From assembly GCF_900112675.1 (NCBI RefSeq), contig NZ_FOMQ01000002.1, positions 1 to 64,000 on the forward strand: a stretch of 64,000 bases of DNA. The letters run 5' to 3'. A model generated the notes under the pieces. The model made no database searches and was not told the DNA's origin. It worked only from the letters and a program-made list of their open reading frames with translations. Both the position numbers and the translations under genes were made by a program. The DNA comes from Paracidovorax konjaci (lineage in GTDB: Bacteria > Pseudomonadota > Gammaproteobacteria > Burkholderiales > Burkholderiaceae_C). Shown piece after piece: positions 1-11,854 of the stretch. Each line of letters opens with the position of its first letter. Positions within the stretch are counted from its first letter, which is position 1.

Positions 1-439
1 CGCTCTCCCCATATTGCACGCAGTAATCCCACGTGCGGTAACTGCGGCTGAGTTTCTTGTCCAGCGGATATCCGTAGACCCCCAGCACCTCCTCGATGAT
101 CTGCGGCACGCTCTTGTTCTGGAATATCCGGAAGTCGCTCTTGCGCGACGCCAGCCACACCCACGGCTGCAGCCTCAGCCGGTACGAGTAGTACCGGTGG
201 TCCTGACCCTGCATCCCGAACCGCGTCACGATCCCGTCGATGTAGCGCCGCCCACCACCCTCCGTCTCCACCACCACCGTCGCGTTCTTGCCCAACAGCG
301 CCTTCGGGTCCACCTCCCGGCTCTCGCTTTGCAGGTCGATCTCCAGGCTGTACACCTCGCTCAACCCCTCACGGCCCCGCATCTCCCGGAAATGCAGCGC
401 ATCCCCTACCGGCGTTTGTATGGTGACTCGACGTGTCAT
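1..439 (-). CDS. vgrG: VgrG-type T6SS spike protein, N-terminal part (cut by window edge)
   Basis: The reverse strand from an ATG at 437-439 reads without a stop to base 1, giving 146 residues that begin MTRRVTIQTPVG. Visible landmarks are FREMRGREGLSEVYSLEID, the LLGKNATVVVE strand, YIDGIVTRFG and SYRLRLQPWVWLA, followed by FRIFQNKSVPQIIEEVL. These are the conserved start of the gp27-like domain of VgrG proteins, which trimerise as the puncturing tip of type VI secretion systems and carry effectors. A GGGAGG ribosome site lies 11 bases upstream of the ATG. The rest of the protein, including the gp5-like needle and any effector extension, lies outside the window. No other T6SS gene is visible, so it may be an orphan vgrG island. 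The family assignment is strong; the effector is unknown. Confidence 0.88.
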   Translation of the reverse strand, partial: MTRRVTIQTPVGDALHFREMRGREGLSEVYSLEIDLQSESREVDPKALLGKNATVVVETEGGGRRYIDGIVTRFGMQGQDHRYYSYRLRLQPWVWLASRKSDFRIFQNKSVPQIIEEVLGVYGYPLDKKLSRSYRTWDYCVQYGES

Positions 440-685
440 GGCGTGTGCAACCTCCCGTGCTCTTGTGGCGTACCCGGAAAAGGCCGGGATCATAGGCAGC
501 GTTGCGGGTTTTCCGCATCCTTCCGGGGGCGGAAGTTTGTGTCCGAATGTGAGGGGTCGGAGGGCAGGGCGGTGCGCACGGCGGGCGCCGCGGGCGGCCC
601 GGCGGATGCCGGCGGGGGGAGGCGCCGCGGGCATCCGCTATCCTTGGAGCCCTGTCCACCACCGCACGTCCTGCGCACCAAGACC

Positions 686-1573
686 GTGTCCGACCCCCAC
701 CCCGCGCGCCCGTCCGAACGCGAAGACAAGCGCACGTTCCTCCAGCGGCTCATCGAATTCATCCATCCCGGGCCCGATTCCAAGGATGAGCTGATCGCCA
801 CCCTGGCCGAGGCCGAGGACAACGACGTGATCAACGCCGATGCCCGCGTGATGCTCGAACGCGTGCTGCGCATGGCCGAGATGACGGCCAGCGACGTGAT
901 GGTTCCGGCCACGCGCATGGACCTGATCGACATCGATTCGCCGTTCGAGGCGCTGCTGCACCACGTCATCGACACGGCGCATTCGCGTTTCCCGGTCTAC
1001 CAGGGCGAGCGCGAGAACATCATCGGCATCCTGATGGCGAAGGACCTGCTCAAGCTGCAGCGGGCGCCCGAGCTGAACCTGCGCGCGCTGCTGCGCACGG
1101 TGGTGTACGTGCCCGAGAGCAAGGGCCTCAACGACCTGCTGCGCGAGTTCCGCGCGAACCGCATCCACATGGCGGTGGTGATCGATGAGTTCGGCCGCGT
1201 GGCCGGGCTGGTCACCATCGAGGACGTGCTGGAGCAGATCGTGGGCGAGATCGAGGACGAGTTCGACATCCCCGAGGACGAGGGCGACATCTTCGCGCTG
1301 GCCGACCGCACCTACCGCGTGAGCGGCGACACGCCCGTGGAGCGCGTGGCCGAGGCCTTCGACGTGCCCGCGATCGAGGGCAGCGACCGCGACGAGGAGT
1401 TCGAGACCATCGGCGGCCTGATCGCGCACGAGCTGGGCCACGCGCCGCGCCGCGGCGAATCGCTGGACCTGGCCGGGCTGCGCTTCGTGGTGCTGCACAC
1501 CAAGGGCGGGGCGGTGCGCTGGTTCAAGGTGTCGCCGGTGCCGGCGGATGCCGTGGGCCCGGACGCCGACTGA
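686..1573 (+). CDS. corC: CorC/HlyC-type CBS-domain protein (magnesium and cobalt efflux accessory)
   Basis: A 295-residue protein starting at GTG 686. The open frame runs further upstream, but homology starts at VSDPHPARPSEREDK, and 295 residues fits the family (about 290). It contains a CBS-domain pair (MVPATRMDLIDID; a second around IHMAVVIDEFGRVAGLVT) and a C-terminal CorC_HlyC (transporter-associated) domain ending GGAVRWFKVSPV. CorC (YbeX) is a cytoplasmic protein tied to magnesium/cobalt efflux and ribosome maintenance in enterobacteria. It lies 2 bases upstream of lnt, the same pairing as ybeX-lnt in E. coli, so the two are probably co-transcribed. The GTG start has no strong ribosome site, so its exact position is less certain than the gene. 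Confidence 0.9.
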   Translation: MSDPHPARPSEREDKRTFLQRLIEFIHPGPDSKDELIATLAEAEDNDVINADARVMLERVLRMAEMTASDVMVPATRMDLIDIDSPFEALLHHVIDTAHSRFPVYQGERENIIGILMAKDLLKLQRAPELNLRALLRTVVYVPESKGLNDLLREFRANRIHMAVVIDEFGRVAGLVTIEDVLEQIVGEIEDEFDIPEDEGDIFALADRTYRVSGDTPVERVAEAFDVPAIEGSDRDEEFETIGGLIAHELGHAPRRGESLDLAGLRFVVLHTKGGAVRWFKVSPVPADAVGPDAD

Positions 1574-1575
1574 CC

Positions 1576-3195
1576 ATGTCCACCCTTCACGCTTTCGGCG
1601 GGCGCGCCTCCCGTGCGCCCGCGGCGCTCCTGTGGACGGGCGCGGTGCTGGCCGGGCTCGCCCAGGCGGCTTCCATCGCCTGGCCCTGGGGGGGCGAGCC
1701 GCTCTGGTGGCTGCAACTGGCATCGCTGGCCGCCTTCGCGCGCATCCTGCTCGCCGCGCGCGGGGCCTGGCAGGCGGCGGGGTTCGGCGCAGCCTTCGCC
1801 ACGGCCTGGCTGGCGGGCACGTTCTGGTGGCTGTTCATCTCGATGCACACCTACGGCGGGCTGGCCGCGCCGCTGGCCGTGCTGGCGGTGCTGGGCCTGG
1901 CGGCCTTCCTGGGCAGCTACTACGCGGCAGCCGCCGCGGCGTTTCAGCGTTTTCATGCCCATGCCGCCGGAAACAGGACCTTTCTAGCTATCATTTTCGG
2001 AGCGTTGTGGCTGCTGGCCGAGCTGGCGCGCGGCGTGTGGTGGACGGGTTTCCCCTGGGGCGCCGGAGGCTATGCCCACGTGGAAGGTCCGTTCGCCGTG
2101 CTGGCGCGCTGGGTGGGCGTGTACGGCATCGGTGCCGTCGCGGCCGGGCTGGCGATGCTGGCGGTGCAACTGCGCTGGGCAGACCTGCGCCGGCCGCGGT
2201 GCTGGGCGGCGGGTGCCGCGCTCGCGGTCGCCTGGACCGGGCTCGCGGCGCAGCGCCACTGCGCGGTGGAGCTGTGCCACACCCCGATGCGCGCGCCCGC
2301 GAAGCTGTCCGTGGCGCTGCTGCAGGGCAACATCCCGCAGGACGAGAAATTCCAGGCCGGCAGCGGCGTGCCGCTGGCGCTGCGCTGGTACGGCGACGCG
2401 CTGCGCAGCGTGCAGGCCACGCTGGTGGTGGCGCCGGAGACGGCCGTGCCGCTGCTGCCGCAGCAATTGATGCCGGGTTACCTCGAATCCATCGCGGCGC
2501 ATTACACCGGCAGCGCAGGCGAGGGCGGCGGCGCCCCGCCGCGCGCGGCGCTGCTGGGCATTCCGCTGGGCGATGCGGAGCAGGGCTACACCAATTCGGT
2601 CATCGGCTTCGCGCCGGGGCAGCCCGTGCGCTACCAGTACGACAAGCACCACCTCGTGCCGTTCGGCGAATTCATCCCGCCGCTCTTTCGCTGGTTCACC
2701 GAGCTGATGAACATCCCGCTGGGCGACTTCAACCGCGGCGCCGTGGGGCAAGCGCCGTTCGCATGGGCAGGCCAGCGCATCGCGCCCAACATCTGCTACG
2801 AGGATCTGTTCGGCGAGGAACTAGCGGCGCGCTTTCGCGACCCGGCCGCCGCGCCCACGGTGTTCGTGAACGTGAGCAACATCGCCTGGTTCGGCGATTC
2901 GGTGGCCATCGACCAGCATCTGTCGATCAGCCGCATGCGGGCGCTGGAGTTCGAGCGGCCGATGGTGCGCGCCACCAACACCGGCGCGACGGCGCTGATC
3001 GACCACCGCGGCGTGGTCACGCGGCGGCTTGCGTCCCTGGAGCGCGGCATCCTGCTGGGCGAGGTGGAAGGCCGCGATGGCGCGCCCACGCCCTTCGCAT
3101 GGTGGGCTGCCCGCGCGGGCCTCTGGCCGCTCTGGGCGCTGGGCGCGCTCGTGGTGGCGGGCGCCTTCCTGGCGGCCCGGCGCCGGCAGCGCTGA
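1576..3195 (+). CDS. lnt: Apolipoprotein N-acyltransferase
   Basis: A 539-residue inner-membrane enzyme that adds the third acyl chain to the N-terminal cysteine of lipoproteins. About six hydrophobic segments occupy the first 220 residues, followed by a periplasmic nitrilase-like domain with the expected catalytic residues: Glu in VVAPETAVP, Lys in YDKHHLVPFGEF and Cys in NICYEDLFG. A final membrane helix precedes the terminal RRRQR. It is slightly longer than E. coli Lnt (512). Residues 123-143 are encoded by a diverged copy of the dispersed repeat described elsewhere (1942-2004), giving FQRFHAHAAGNRTFLAIIFGA at the edge of a membrane helix. Translationally close to corC. Confidence 0.95.
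   Translation: MSTLHAFGGRASRAPAALLWTGAVLAGLAQAASIAWPWGGEPLWWLQLASLAAFARILLAARGAWQAAGFGAAFATAWLAGTFWWLFISMHTYGGLAAPLAVLAVLGLAAFLGSYYAAAAAAFQRFHAHAAGNRTFLAIIFGALWLLAELARGVWWTGFPWGAGGYAHVEGPFAVLARWVGVYGIGAVAAGLAMLAVQLRWADLRRPRCWAAGAALAVAWTGLAAQRHCAVELCHTPMRAPAKLSVALLQGNIPQDEKFQAGSGVPLALRWYGDALRSVQATLVVAPETAVPLLPQQLMPGYLESIAAHYTGSAGEGGGAPPRAALLGIPLGDAEQGYTNSVIGFAPGQPVRYQYDKHHLVPFGEFIPPLFRWFTELMNIPLGDFNRGAVGQAPFAWAGQRIAPNICYEDLFGEELAARFRDPAAAPTVFVNVSNIAWFGDSVAIDQHLSISRMRALEFERPMVRATNTGATALIDHRGVVTRRLASLERGILLGEVEGRDGAPTPFAWWAARAGLWPLWALGALVVAGAFLAARRRQR
1942..2004 (+). repeat. Dispersed repeat copy A, diverged, inside lnt
   Basis: About 63 bases starting TTTCAGCG and containing CATGCCGCCGGA, then CTAGCTATCATTTTCGGAGC. 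The copy shares the 12-base CATGCCGCCGGA core exactly with copy C (54297) and keeps the GCTATC...TTTCGGAGCG end of the family, but the middle has diverged. It is read in the same frame as copies B, C and D (His-Ala-Ala-Gly ... Ala-Ile-Ile-Phe-Gly-Ala). It is the least conserved of the five, so membership is likely but not certain. Confidence 0.6.
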
Positions 3196-3204
3196 CCGGG
3201 CGCG

Positions 3205-4140
3205 TCAGCCGGGCATCCCGCCCGTGTCGGCATGCTGCGGCCGTGCGAGCACGGCGTGCAGGAGCCCTGGCAGCAGGCCCAGCATGCGCGTTGCGTGCCG
3301 GTCGGGCGGGCGGTGTTCGGCGTGGTAGGCGTAGAGCGGGATGGGCGCCAGGTCGCGCAGCGGCACGGCCACCACGGCGGCCGGGTCCAGGTTGCCGGCC
3401 GTGAGGAAATCCACCACCGTCCAGCCCAGGCCCCGCCGCACCAGCTCGACGGCCAGCTGCGAGGTCTGGACCTGGATGCCCAGCTCGGTGTGCACCCCGA
3501 GGCTGCGGGCCAGCTCGGTCATCGGAGCGCGCATGGGGTCGTCCCCCAGCAGCTGGATCATGGGCGTGTTGGCCAGGAACGAGATCGGGTCGTTGCGGTT
3601 CACGCGCACGGCGCGCTGCCAGATGTCGCGGCCCACGGCGATCGAGAGCGGCCCGCTCACCAGCATGCCGCTGCCCACCTGCGGGTGCGGATGCGGGTAG
3701 AAGCCCAGCGCGAAATCCACCGTGCGCGTGAGCAGCGCCTGGGCCATCTGGTCGGGGTGCAGGGTCCGCACCTCCACCTTCACGCGCGGCGATTCGCGCG
3801 CATGCAGTTCCAGCACCGTGGGCAGGAAGGTGTGCGTGATGGACGGGATCGCACCGAGGCGCACCTGCCCGCCCTCGGGCTGGCGCAGGTTGAAGGCGGT
3901 GCGGCGCAGTTCGTCGAGCTGGCGGTGGATCTGGCCCGATGCCACGAACAGCGCCTGCGCTTCGGGGGTGGGCACCAGGGCCCCGCGCACCCGGCTGAAG
4001 AGCGGGTAGCCGAGCTGCAGTTCCGCATGGGCGATGGTCTTGCTGACGGCCGAGGGCGTGATGCTGACCAGGCGGGCGGCGGCGCTCATGTTGCCCGCCT
4101 GCATGACGGCCTGGAAGACTTCGAGTTGCCGGAGGTTCAT
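3205..4140 (-). CDS. LysR-family transcriptional regulator
   Basis: A 311-residue protein from ATG 4140. Its first residues MNLRQLEVFQAVMQAG are the canonical start of the LysR winged-helix domain, so the in-frame upstream ATGs at 4206 and 4182 are not used. The helix-turn-helix (MSAAARLVSITPSAVSKTIA) is at about residues 17-36, and the rest is a substrate-binding domain with HTFLPTVLELH typical of the effector fold. It is divergently transcribed from the periplasmic asparaginase, with a perfect inverted repeat containing a T-N11-A box between them. That arrangement suggests it controls the asparaginase and itself. The effector (possibly asparagine, aspartate or glutamate) cannot be told from sequence. 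Confidence 0.88.
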   Translation of the reverse strand: MNLRQLEVFQAVMQAGNMSAAARLVSITPSAVSKTIAHAELQLGYPLFSRVRGALVPTPEAQALFVASGQIHRQLDELRRTAFNLRQPEGGQVRLGAIPSITHTFLPTVLELHARESPRVKVEVRTLHPDQMAQALLTRTVDFALGFYPHPHPQVGSGMLVSGPLSIAVGRDIWQRAVRVNRNDPISFLANTPMIQLLGDDPMRAPMTELARSLGVHTELGIQVQTSQLAVELVRRGLGWTVVDFLTAGNLDPAAVVAVPLRDLAPIPLYAYHAEHRPPDRHATRMLGLLPGLLHAVLARPQHADTGGMPG

Positions 4141-4165
4141 GGCATGGAAAGGGGGGATCGGAAGG

Positions 4166-5371
<1,206 letters not shown>

Positions 5372-5446
5372 TCGGTGATGGCGCCCCGCGGGGCGGCGGC
5401 TTCGGGCCGCCGTGCCCGGGGCCCCAAGCCGCTTTCCACCCCCTCC

Positions 5447-5473
5447 AGGCCGCTCCATGCGGCCTTTCTTTTT
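5447..5473 (+). terminator. Rho-independent terminator after the asparaginase gene
   Basis: A 7-base perfect stem AGGCCGC / GCGGCCT with a TCCAT loop is followed by TTCTTTTT. It lies 75 bases past the asparaginase stop and upstream of fabA, and so separates the two transcription units. Confidence 0.8.
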
Positions 5474-5635
5474 GCATCGCATGAATCCGCCGCGAGGCTG
5501 CGGCGCGTGGTTTGTCGCATTGGCAAGGGGGGAGGACTCTCCGCAGACTGGATAATGCGTGTTTGCGACCGCCGGTCCACCGGCTCGCGCGCACACGAAA
5601 CGCGGCGCCCGCGCCCATCTGGAGCACGACTGACA

Positions 5636-6178
5636 ATGGCTGAATCCTTTTCCTATGAACAACTGATCGCCTCGGGTGAAGGCCGGCTGTTCACCCCTGA
5701 CAGCGGACGACTGCCGCTGCCGCCCATGCTGATGTTCGACCGCATCACGCACATCGACGCCGACGGCGGCGAACACGGGCTGGGAAAGATTCGCGCCGAA
5801 CTCGACGTTCGCCCCGACCTCTGGTTCTTCGACTGCCACTTCCAGGGCGACCCCGTCATGCCCGGCTGCCTGGGCCTGGATGCCATGTGGCAGCTCATCG
5901 GCTTCTACCTCACCTGGCTGAAACTGCCGGGCCGCGGCCGTGCCCTGGGCGCCGGCGAGGTCAAGTTCACGGGCGAGGTGGGCCCGGGCGTGAAGCTCGT
6001 CACCTATGAAATCGACATCAAGCGCGTCATCAAGCGCAAGCTCGTGATGGCCATCGGCGACGCCCGCCTGCTGGCCGACGGCCAGGAAATCTACGTGGCA
6101 TCGGACCTGCGCGTGGGCCTGTTCAAGCGCGACGAAGGCGGGAAGGACGGCGCACCCGCGGCGGGAGCACAGGCATGA
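5636..6178 (+). CDS. fabA: 3-hydroxyacyl-[acyl-carrier-protein] dehydratase/isomerase FabA
   Basis: A 180-residue enzyme from ATG 5636 ([16 protein letters not shown]), slightly longer than E. coli FabA (172). It carries the hot-dog core with the catalytic histidine in [18 protein letters not shown] and the downstream aspartate. FabA dehydrates 3-hydroxydecanoyl-ACP and isomerises it to the cis-3 form, the branch point of anaerobic unsaturated fatty acid synthesis. Its stop overlaps the fabB start by four bases (ATGA), the typical translationally coupled fabA-fabB operon. Nothing unusual apart from a short charged C-terminal tail. Confidence 0.96.
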   Translation: MAESFSYEQLIASGEGRLFTPDSGRLPLPPMLMFDRITHIDADGGEHGLGKIRAELDVRPDLWFFDCHFQGDPVMPGCLGLDAMWQLIGFYLTWLKLPGRGRALGAGEVKFTGEVGPGVKLVTYEIDIKRVIKRKLVMAIGDARLLADGQEIYVASDLRVGLFKRDEGGKDGAPAAGAQA

Positions 6179-7404
6179 CCACGAAGAAGCGCGTCGTCAT
6201 CACGGGTGCGGGCATCGTCTCGTGCATCGGCAATGACCAGCAGGCCGTGACCGCCTCGCTGCGCGAGGGCAAGTCCGGCATCCGCGCGATGCCCGAGTTC
6301 GCCGAACTCGGCCTGCGCAGCCAGGTGGCGGGCGCACCCCAGATCGACCTGGACGCGGTCATCGACCGCAAGCAGCGCCGGTTCATGGGCGATGCGGCGG
6401 CGTATGCCTACCTGTCGCTGAAGGACGCCATCGCGCAGTCGGGCCTGGCGCCCGAACAGGTCTCGAACCCGCGCACCGGGCTCATCATGGGCTCGGGCGG
6501 CGGCTCGCCGGCCAACCAGATCGAGGCGGCGGACACGCTGCGCTCCAAGGGCATCCGCCGCGTCGGGCCCTACCAGGTGACGCGCTGCATGGGCTCGACC
6601 GTGTCGGCCAACCTGTCCACCGCGTTCGCCATCAAGGGCATCAACTTCTCCATCACCTCGGCCTGCAGCACCTCCGCGCACTGCGTGGGCATGGCGGCGC
6701 AGCAGATCGCCTTCGGCCTGCAGGACGTGATGTTCGCGGGCGGCGGCGAAGAGCTGTCCTGGGGCCTGGCCACGCTGTTCGACGGCATGGGCGCCATGTC
6801 CAGCAAATTCAACGGCACGCCCGAGAAGGCCTCGCGCCCGTACGACGCCGAGCGCGACGGTTTCGTGATCGCCGGCGGCGGCGGCGCGCTGGTGCTCGAA
6901 AGCCTCGACCATGCGCAGGCCCGGGGCGCCACCATCCTGGCCGAGATCGTCGGTTTCGGCCTCTCGTCGGACGGCGAGGACATGGTCGCGCCGTCGGGCG
7001 ACGGGGCCATCGCCTGCATGCGCCAGGCCATCGCGGAAGCGGGCGGCGGCACGATCGACTATGTGAACACGCACGGCACCTCGACCCCCGTGGGCGACCT
7101 GCCCGAACTGCGCGCGCTGCGCGAGGTGTTCGGCGATGCCGTGCCCCCGTTCTCCAGCACCAAGTCGCTCACCGGGCATTCGCAGGGCGCGACCGGCGTG
7201 CAGGAAGCGATCTACTGCCTCTACATGCTCCAGGGCGGCTTCATCGCGGGCTCGGCCAACGTCGAGACGCCCGACCCCGCCGTGGGCGACCTGCCCCTGG
7301 TGACGGCCTCGCGCGAGGCGCCGCTGCGCACCGTGCTGTCCAACAGCTTCGGCTTTGGCGGCACCAACGCCAGCCTGGTGCTGCGGCGCTGGGATGGTCA
7401 GTAG
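6175..7404 (+). CDS. fabB: Beta-ketoacyl-ACP synthase I
   Basis: A 409-residue condensing enzyme. The Cys-His-His triad is visible: Cys in [12 protein letters not shown], His in [11 protein letters not shown] and His in [11 protein letters not shown]; the C-terminal [14 protein letters not shown] is conserved. With FabA it elongates unsaturated acyl chains. It is coupled to fabA by an ATGA overlap. Its 3' end overlaps the convergent cytochrome gene by seven bases. Confidence 0.96.
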   Translation: MTTKKRVVITGAGIVSCIGNDQQAVTASLREGKSGIRAMPEFAELGLRSQVAGAPQIDLDAVIDRKQRRFMGDAAAYAYLSLKDAIAQSGLAPEQVSNPRTGLIMGSGGGSPANQIEAADTLRSKGIRRVGPYQVTRCMGSTVSANLSTAFAIKGINFSITSACSTSAHCVGMAAQQIAFGLQDVMFAGGGEELSWGLATLFDGMGAMSSKFNGTPEKASRPYDAERDGFVIAGGGGALVLESLDHAQARGATILAEIVGFGLSSDGEDMVAPSGDGAIACMRQAIAEAGGGTIDYVNTHGTSTPVGDLPELRALREVFGDAVPPFSSTKSLTGHSQGATGVQEAIYCLYMLQGGFIAGSANVETPDPAVGDLPLVTASREAPLRTVLSNSFGFGGTNASLVLRRWDGQ

Positions 7405-8444
7405 TTCTCGTTGACGTCGCGGAACGGCCCGAACTTCGCCCGGCGGTAGGCCTCGGGCTGCCCCGGGAAGTGTTCCGGGATCGCGAAGCCCTGCGGGCGC
7501 AGCGCGGGGTCCGGGTAGAGGCGCTGGCGGTTCGGGTTCTGCAGGCGGGGCGTCGCGTCGTCGTTCAGGAACGCCGCGATGTCCAGCGCCTGCTCCGGCG
7601 TGAGCTGGGGCCTCTCGTGCGTGGTACCCAGGGGCATGGACGCGCGGATGTAGCGTGCGAGCAGCGGCACCGCGAACATGTGGCCTGCGTTGTCGTAGGT
7701 ATCGGTGCCCGCGATCGGCGGGAACAGGTACCCGCCCCCGGCGTTGAAGTCGGGGCGCCGCTGGCCGGCGGCGTCCGCGCCATGGCAGGCGCTGCACAGC
7801 GCAGCGAACTGCTTCGCTCCGCGCACGGGGTCCGCCGCACGCGCAACGGCGGGCAGGGGCTGCAGGCCCGTGCGCTCCATGGCCGAGTGCGGCGGCGTGC
7901 CCAGCGCCAGCCAGCGCAGGTAGGCTACGATGGATTTCACTTCGGGCGATTCCGGCGTGACCGGTACGCTGCCGGGGCCGAACATGCCGATCACGCGCTG
8001 CTCCAGCGAAATGATCTTGCCGGACTTGATGTCGAACTTCGGATAGTCGTTGACGGCGTTCACCAGCGGCAGCGCGAAGGGCTTGGTTCCGGGCAGGCCG
8101 GACGGGCCTGCCGCGTGGCAGTGCACGCAGTTCAGGCTGTTCCAGCCCATGCGCTTCGATGCATCGGGCGCGAGCTTGCCGACGCGGGACGCGGTGCGGT
8201 TCAGCAGGTCGATGCCCTCGCGCACCGCATCGCCCTCTGGCCCCTCCGGGATGCGCGCCGCATCGGGCTCGCGCCAGGGCTGGGGCGGGCGGGCCGCGTA
8301 GCGCTCCAGCAGGGCGCGTGCCTGCGGCGTGGGCAGGGCATCGCCGACCCGGTGCGGCGCGATGTCGAAGGCGCCCGCAGAGAGCGCGAAGGTCCAGAGG
8401 CCGAGGAAAAGCGGCAGTGCGCCCACCCGTTTCATGCGTGTCAT
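7398..8444 (-). CDS. Exported di-heme cytochrome c (TsdA-like)
   Basis: A 348-residue protein with an N-terminal signal peptide ([17 protein letters not shown]) and two CxxCH heme-binding motifs: [13 protein letters not shown] in the N-terminal half and [13 protein letters not shown] in the C-terminal half. The architecture and length fit the thiosulfate dehydrogenase (TsdA)-like di-heme family, with candidate methionine ligands in IGMFGPGS and RASMPLGT. It probably acts in the periplasm in electron transfer or sulfur-compound oxidation. No sox or partner cytochrome gene is adjacent, so the substrate is undecided. A second in-frame ATG at 8435 is an equally possible start. It is convergent with fabB and divergent from glyQ. 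Confidence 0.8.
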   Translation of the reverse strand: MTRMKRVGALPLFLGLWTFALSAGAFDIAPHRVGDALPTPQARALLERYAARPPQPWREPDAARIPEGPEGDAVREGIDLLNRTASRVGKLAPDASKRMGWNSLNCVHCHAAGPSGLPGTKPFALPLVNAVNDYPKFDIKSGKIISLEQRVIGMFGPGSVPVTPESPEVKSIVAYLRWLALGTPPHSAMERTGLQPLPAVARAADPVRGAKQFAALCSACHGADAAGQRRPDFNAGGGYLFPPIAGTDTYDNAGHMFAVPLLARYIRASMPLGTTHERPQLTPEQALDIAAFLNDDATPRLQNPNRQRLYPDPALRPQGFAIPEHFPGQPEAYRRAKFGPFRDVNENY

Positions 8445-8730
8445 GGTTGTGGTTTTTTCGAGGAAGGCCGAGCCTTGCGGGGCATCCGCCGGTCGGATCG
8501 TGGATTCTGCACGGTGGAATGTTGGATTTTTCGATGCCGATGCGCAAATACCACGGTGCGCCGCGGGCCCTGCCGGCCGGGCCGGGGCGGTGCGCCGCGC
8601 CCCCTGCAGGCTGCCAGGGCCTGCGGCCCGCCCCCGTAGAATCTGCGGTCCCGCGCTTGGCGCGGCCCATTCTCATGACCGCGCCCGGGCCCCTGGCCAT
8701 GCAGTCCCGCGCGCCAGGACACACACACGC

Positions 8731-9678
<948 letters not shown>

Positions 9679-9711
9679 GGCGCCGCCCGCGGACCGAGAG
9701 ACACCACCACC

Positions 9712-11838
9712 ATGACCCATCCGAATCTTCTCGTTGAACTGTTCGTCGAAGAGCTGCCCCCGAAGGCGCTGCAGAAGCTCGGCGATGCGTTTGCCGGCGT
9801 GCTGCTGTCGCAGCTGCAGGCCCAGGGCCTCGCATCCTCCGCCTCGCGCGTGACGGCCTACGCCTCGCCGCGCCGGCTGGCGGCCCACATCACCGAAGTC
9901 GCGCCGCAGGCCGCCGACAAGGCCGTTTCGCAGAAGCTCATGCCCGTGACCGTGGGCCTGGACGCGGCCGGCAATGCCACGCCCGCGCTGCTCAAGAAGC
10001 TCGCTGCGCTGGGCGCCGATGCGTCCGCCGTGCCGGGCTTGCGCCGCGCGCCCGACGGCAAGGCCGAGGCACTGTTCCACGACAGCACGGTGCGCGGCGC
10101 CACGCTGTCCGAAGGGCTGCAGAAGGCATTGCAGGAATCGGTGGCGAAGCTGCCGATCCCCAAGGTGATGCGCTACCAGCTGGAATCGGGCTGCGAGCAG
10201 CCGGGCTGGACCAGCGTGAGCTTCGTGCGCCCGGCGCACGGCCTCGTCGCGCTGCACGGCACCGAGGTGCTGCTGTCGGTCTCGGTGCTGGGCCTCACGG
10301 CCGGCAACGCCACGCACGGCCACCGCTTCGAGGCCGCCGTGGACCCGGTGGTGGTGCGCAGCGCCGACACCTACGCGCAGCAGCTGGCCGAGGAGGGCGC
10401 CGTGATCGCCGGCTTCGCCGAGCGCCGCGCCGAGATCGTGCGCCAGCTGCAGGCCGCCGCCGAGCGCGTGGGAGGCGGCGTGCGCCCCATCGACGACGAC
10501 GCCCTGCTCGACGAAGTGACGGCCCTGGTCGAGCGGCCGAACGTGCTCGTGTGCGAGTTCGAGAAGCAGTTCCTGGATGTGCCGCAGGAATGCCTCATCC
10601 TCACGATGAAGGCCAACCAGAAGTATTTCCCGCTGCTCGATGCCGAGGGCCGGCTCACGCACCGCTTCCTCGTGGTGAGCAATATCCGCCCCGACGATGC
10701 GAGCGCCGTGACGGGCGGCAACGAGCGTGTGGTGCGCCCGCGCCTGGCCGACGCCAAGTTCTTCTTCGACCAGGACCGCAAGAAGACGCTCGAATCGCGC
10801 GTGGCCTCGCTGGCCAAGGTGGTCTACCACAACCAGCTCGGCACGCAGGGCGAGCGCGTGGAGCGCGTGCGGGCCATCGCGCGCGCCATCGCCCAGCAGA
10901 TCGGCGACGTGGAGCTGTCGCGCCACGCCGACCAGGCCGCGCAGCTCGCCAAGGCCGATCTCGTGACCGACATGGTGGGCGAATTCCCCGAGCTGCAGGG
11001 CACGATGGGCCGCTACTACGCCCAGGCCGACGGCCTGCCCGCCGCTGTGGCCGACGCCATCGAGGACCACTACAAGCCGCGCTTCGCGGGCGACACGCTG
11101 CCGCGCGGTGATGTGGGCGTGGTGGTGGCGCTGGCCGACAAGCTCGAGACGCTGGTGGGCATGTTCGGCATCGGCAACCTGCCCACGGGCGACCGCGATC
11201 CGTTCGCGCTGCGCCGCCACGCGCTGGGCGTGATCCGCATGCTGGTCGAGAAGGACCTGCCGCTGGATCTGGAGACCCTGCTGCACAGCGCCTTGCCGGC
11301 CTTCGGCGACAAGGTGCAGGACGCGACCGCCGCGCTGGCCGATTTCATCTACGACCGCCTCGCCGGCAGCCTGCGCGAGCAGGGCTACAGCGCCCAGGAG
11401 GTCGATGCCGTGCTGGCCCTGCGCCCGCAGCGCCTGGCGCTCGTCGAGAAGCAGCTCGCCGCCGTGCGCGCCTTCGCCGCGCTGCCCGAGGCGCCCGCGC
11501 TCGCCGCGGCCAACAAGCGCGTCACCAACATCCTCAAGAAGGCCGGGGACGTGGATGCGCACGTCAACCCCGAGCTGCTGCGCGAGCAGGCCGAGAAGGA
11601 CCTGTACGCGGCCCTGCAGCGCTTCGTGCCCGAGGCCGACGCGCTCTTCGCCCGCGGCGACTACACGGGCAGCCTGCAGACGCTGGCCGTGCTGCGCGCG
11701 CCGGTGGACGCGTTCTTCGACGACGTGATGGTCAATGCCGAGGAGCTGGACCTGCGGCTCAACCGCCAGGGCCTGCTGCAGAGCCTGCACGCGGCGATGA
11801 ACCGCGTGGCCGACCTCTCGCGCCTGGCCGCGGCCTGA
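9712..11838 (+). CDS. glyS: Glycyl-tRNA synthetase beta subunit
   Basis: A 708-residue protein beginning MTHPNLLVELFVEELPPKAL, the standard GlyS start (E. coli 689). It has the tRNA-binding and HD-like domains of the family, with conserved PNVLVCEFEKQFLDVPQE, MKANQKYFPL, and a C-terminal anticodon-binding region ending FFDDVMVNAEELDLRLNRQGLL. It partners GlyQ for aminoacylation. The start is supported by a purine-rich leader ACCGAGAGACACC. The downstream membrane protein begins 16 bases after the stop and may share the transcript. Confidence 0.97.
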   Translation: MTHPNLLVELFVEELPPKALQKLGDAFAGVLLSQLQAQGLASSASRVTAYASPRRLAAHITEVAPQAADKAVSQKLMPVTVGLDAAGNATPALLKKLAALGADASAVPGLRRAPDGKAEALFHDSTVRGATLSEGLQKALQESVAKLPIPKVMRYQLESGCEQPGWTSVSFVRPAHGLVALHGTEVLLSVSVLGLTAGNATHGHRFEAAVDPVVVRSADTYAQQLAEEGAVIAGFAERRAEIVRQLQAAAERVGGGVRPIDDDALLDEVTALVERPNVLVCEFEKQFLDVPQECLILTMKANQKYFPLLDAEGRLTHRFLVVSNIRPDDASAVTGGNERVVRPRLADAKFFFDQDRKKTLESRVASLAKVVYHNQLGTQGERVERVRAIARAIAQQIGDVELSRHADQAAQLAKADLVTDMVGEFPELQGTMGRYYAQADGLPAAVADAIEDHYKPRFAGDTLPRGDVGVVVALADKLETLVGMFGIGNLPTGDRDPFALRRHALGVIRMLVEKDLPLDLETLLHSALPAFGDKVQDATAALADFIYDRLAGSLREQGYSAQEVDAVLALRPQRLALVEKQLAAVRAFAALPEAPALAAANKRVTNILKKAGDVDAHVNPELLREQAEKDLYAALQRFVPEADALFARGDYTGSLQTLAVLRAPVDAFFDDVMVNAEELDLRLNRQGLLQSLHAAMNRVADLSRLAAA

Positions 11839-11854
11839 CGGCTCCCTCCTGCCC

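Noticed and set aside
14-685. N-terminal extension of the corC frame and a 168-codon overlapping frame
   Set aside because: The region is antisense to vgrG and lacks similarity; corC homology begins at GTG 686.
5513-5560. Promoter boxes (TTGGCA and GATAAT) upstream of fabA
   Set aside because: The spacing between the two candidate boxes is too long for a sigma-70 promoter, so no call is made.
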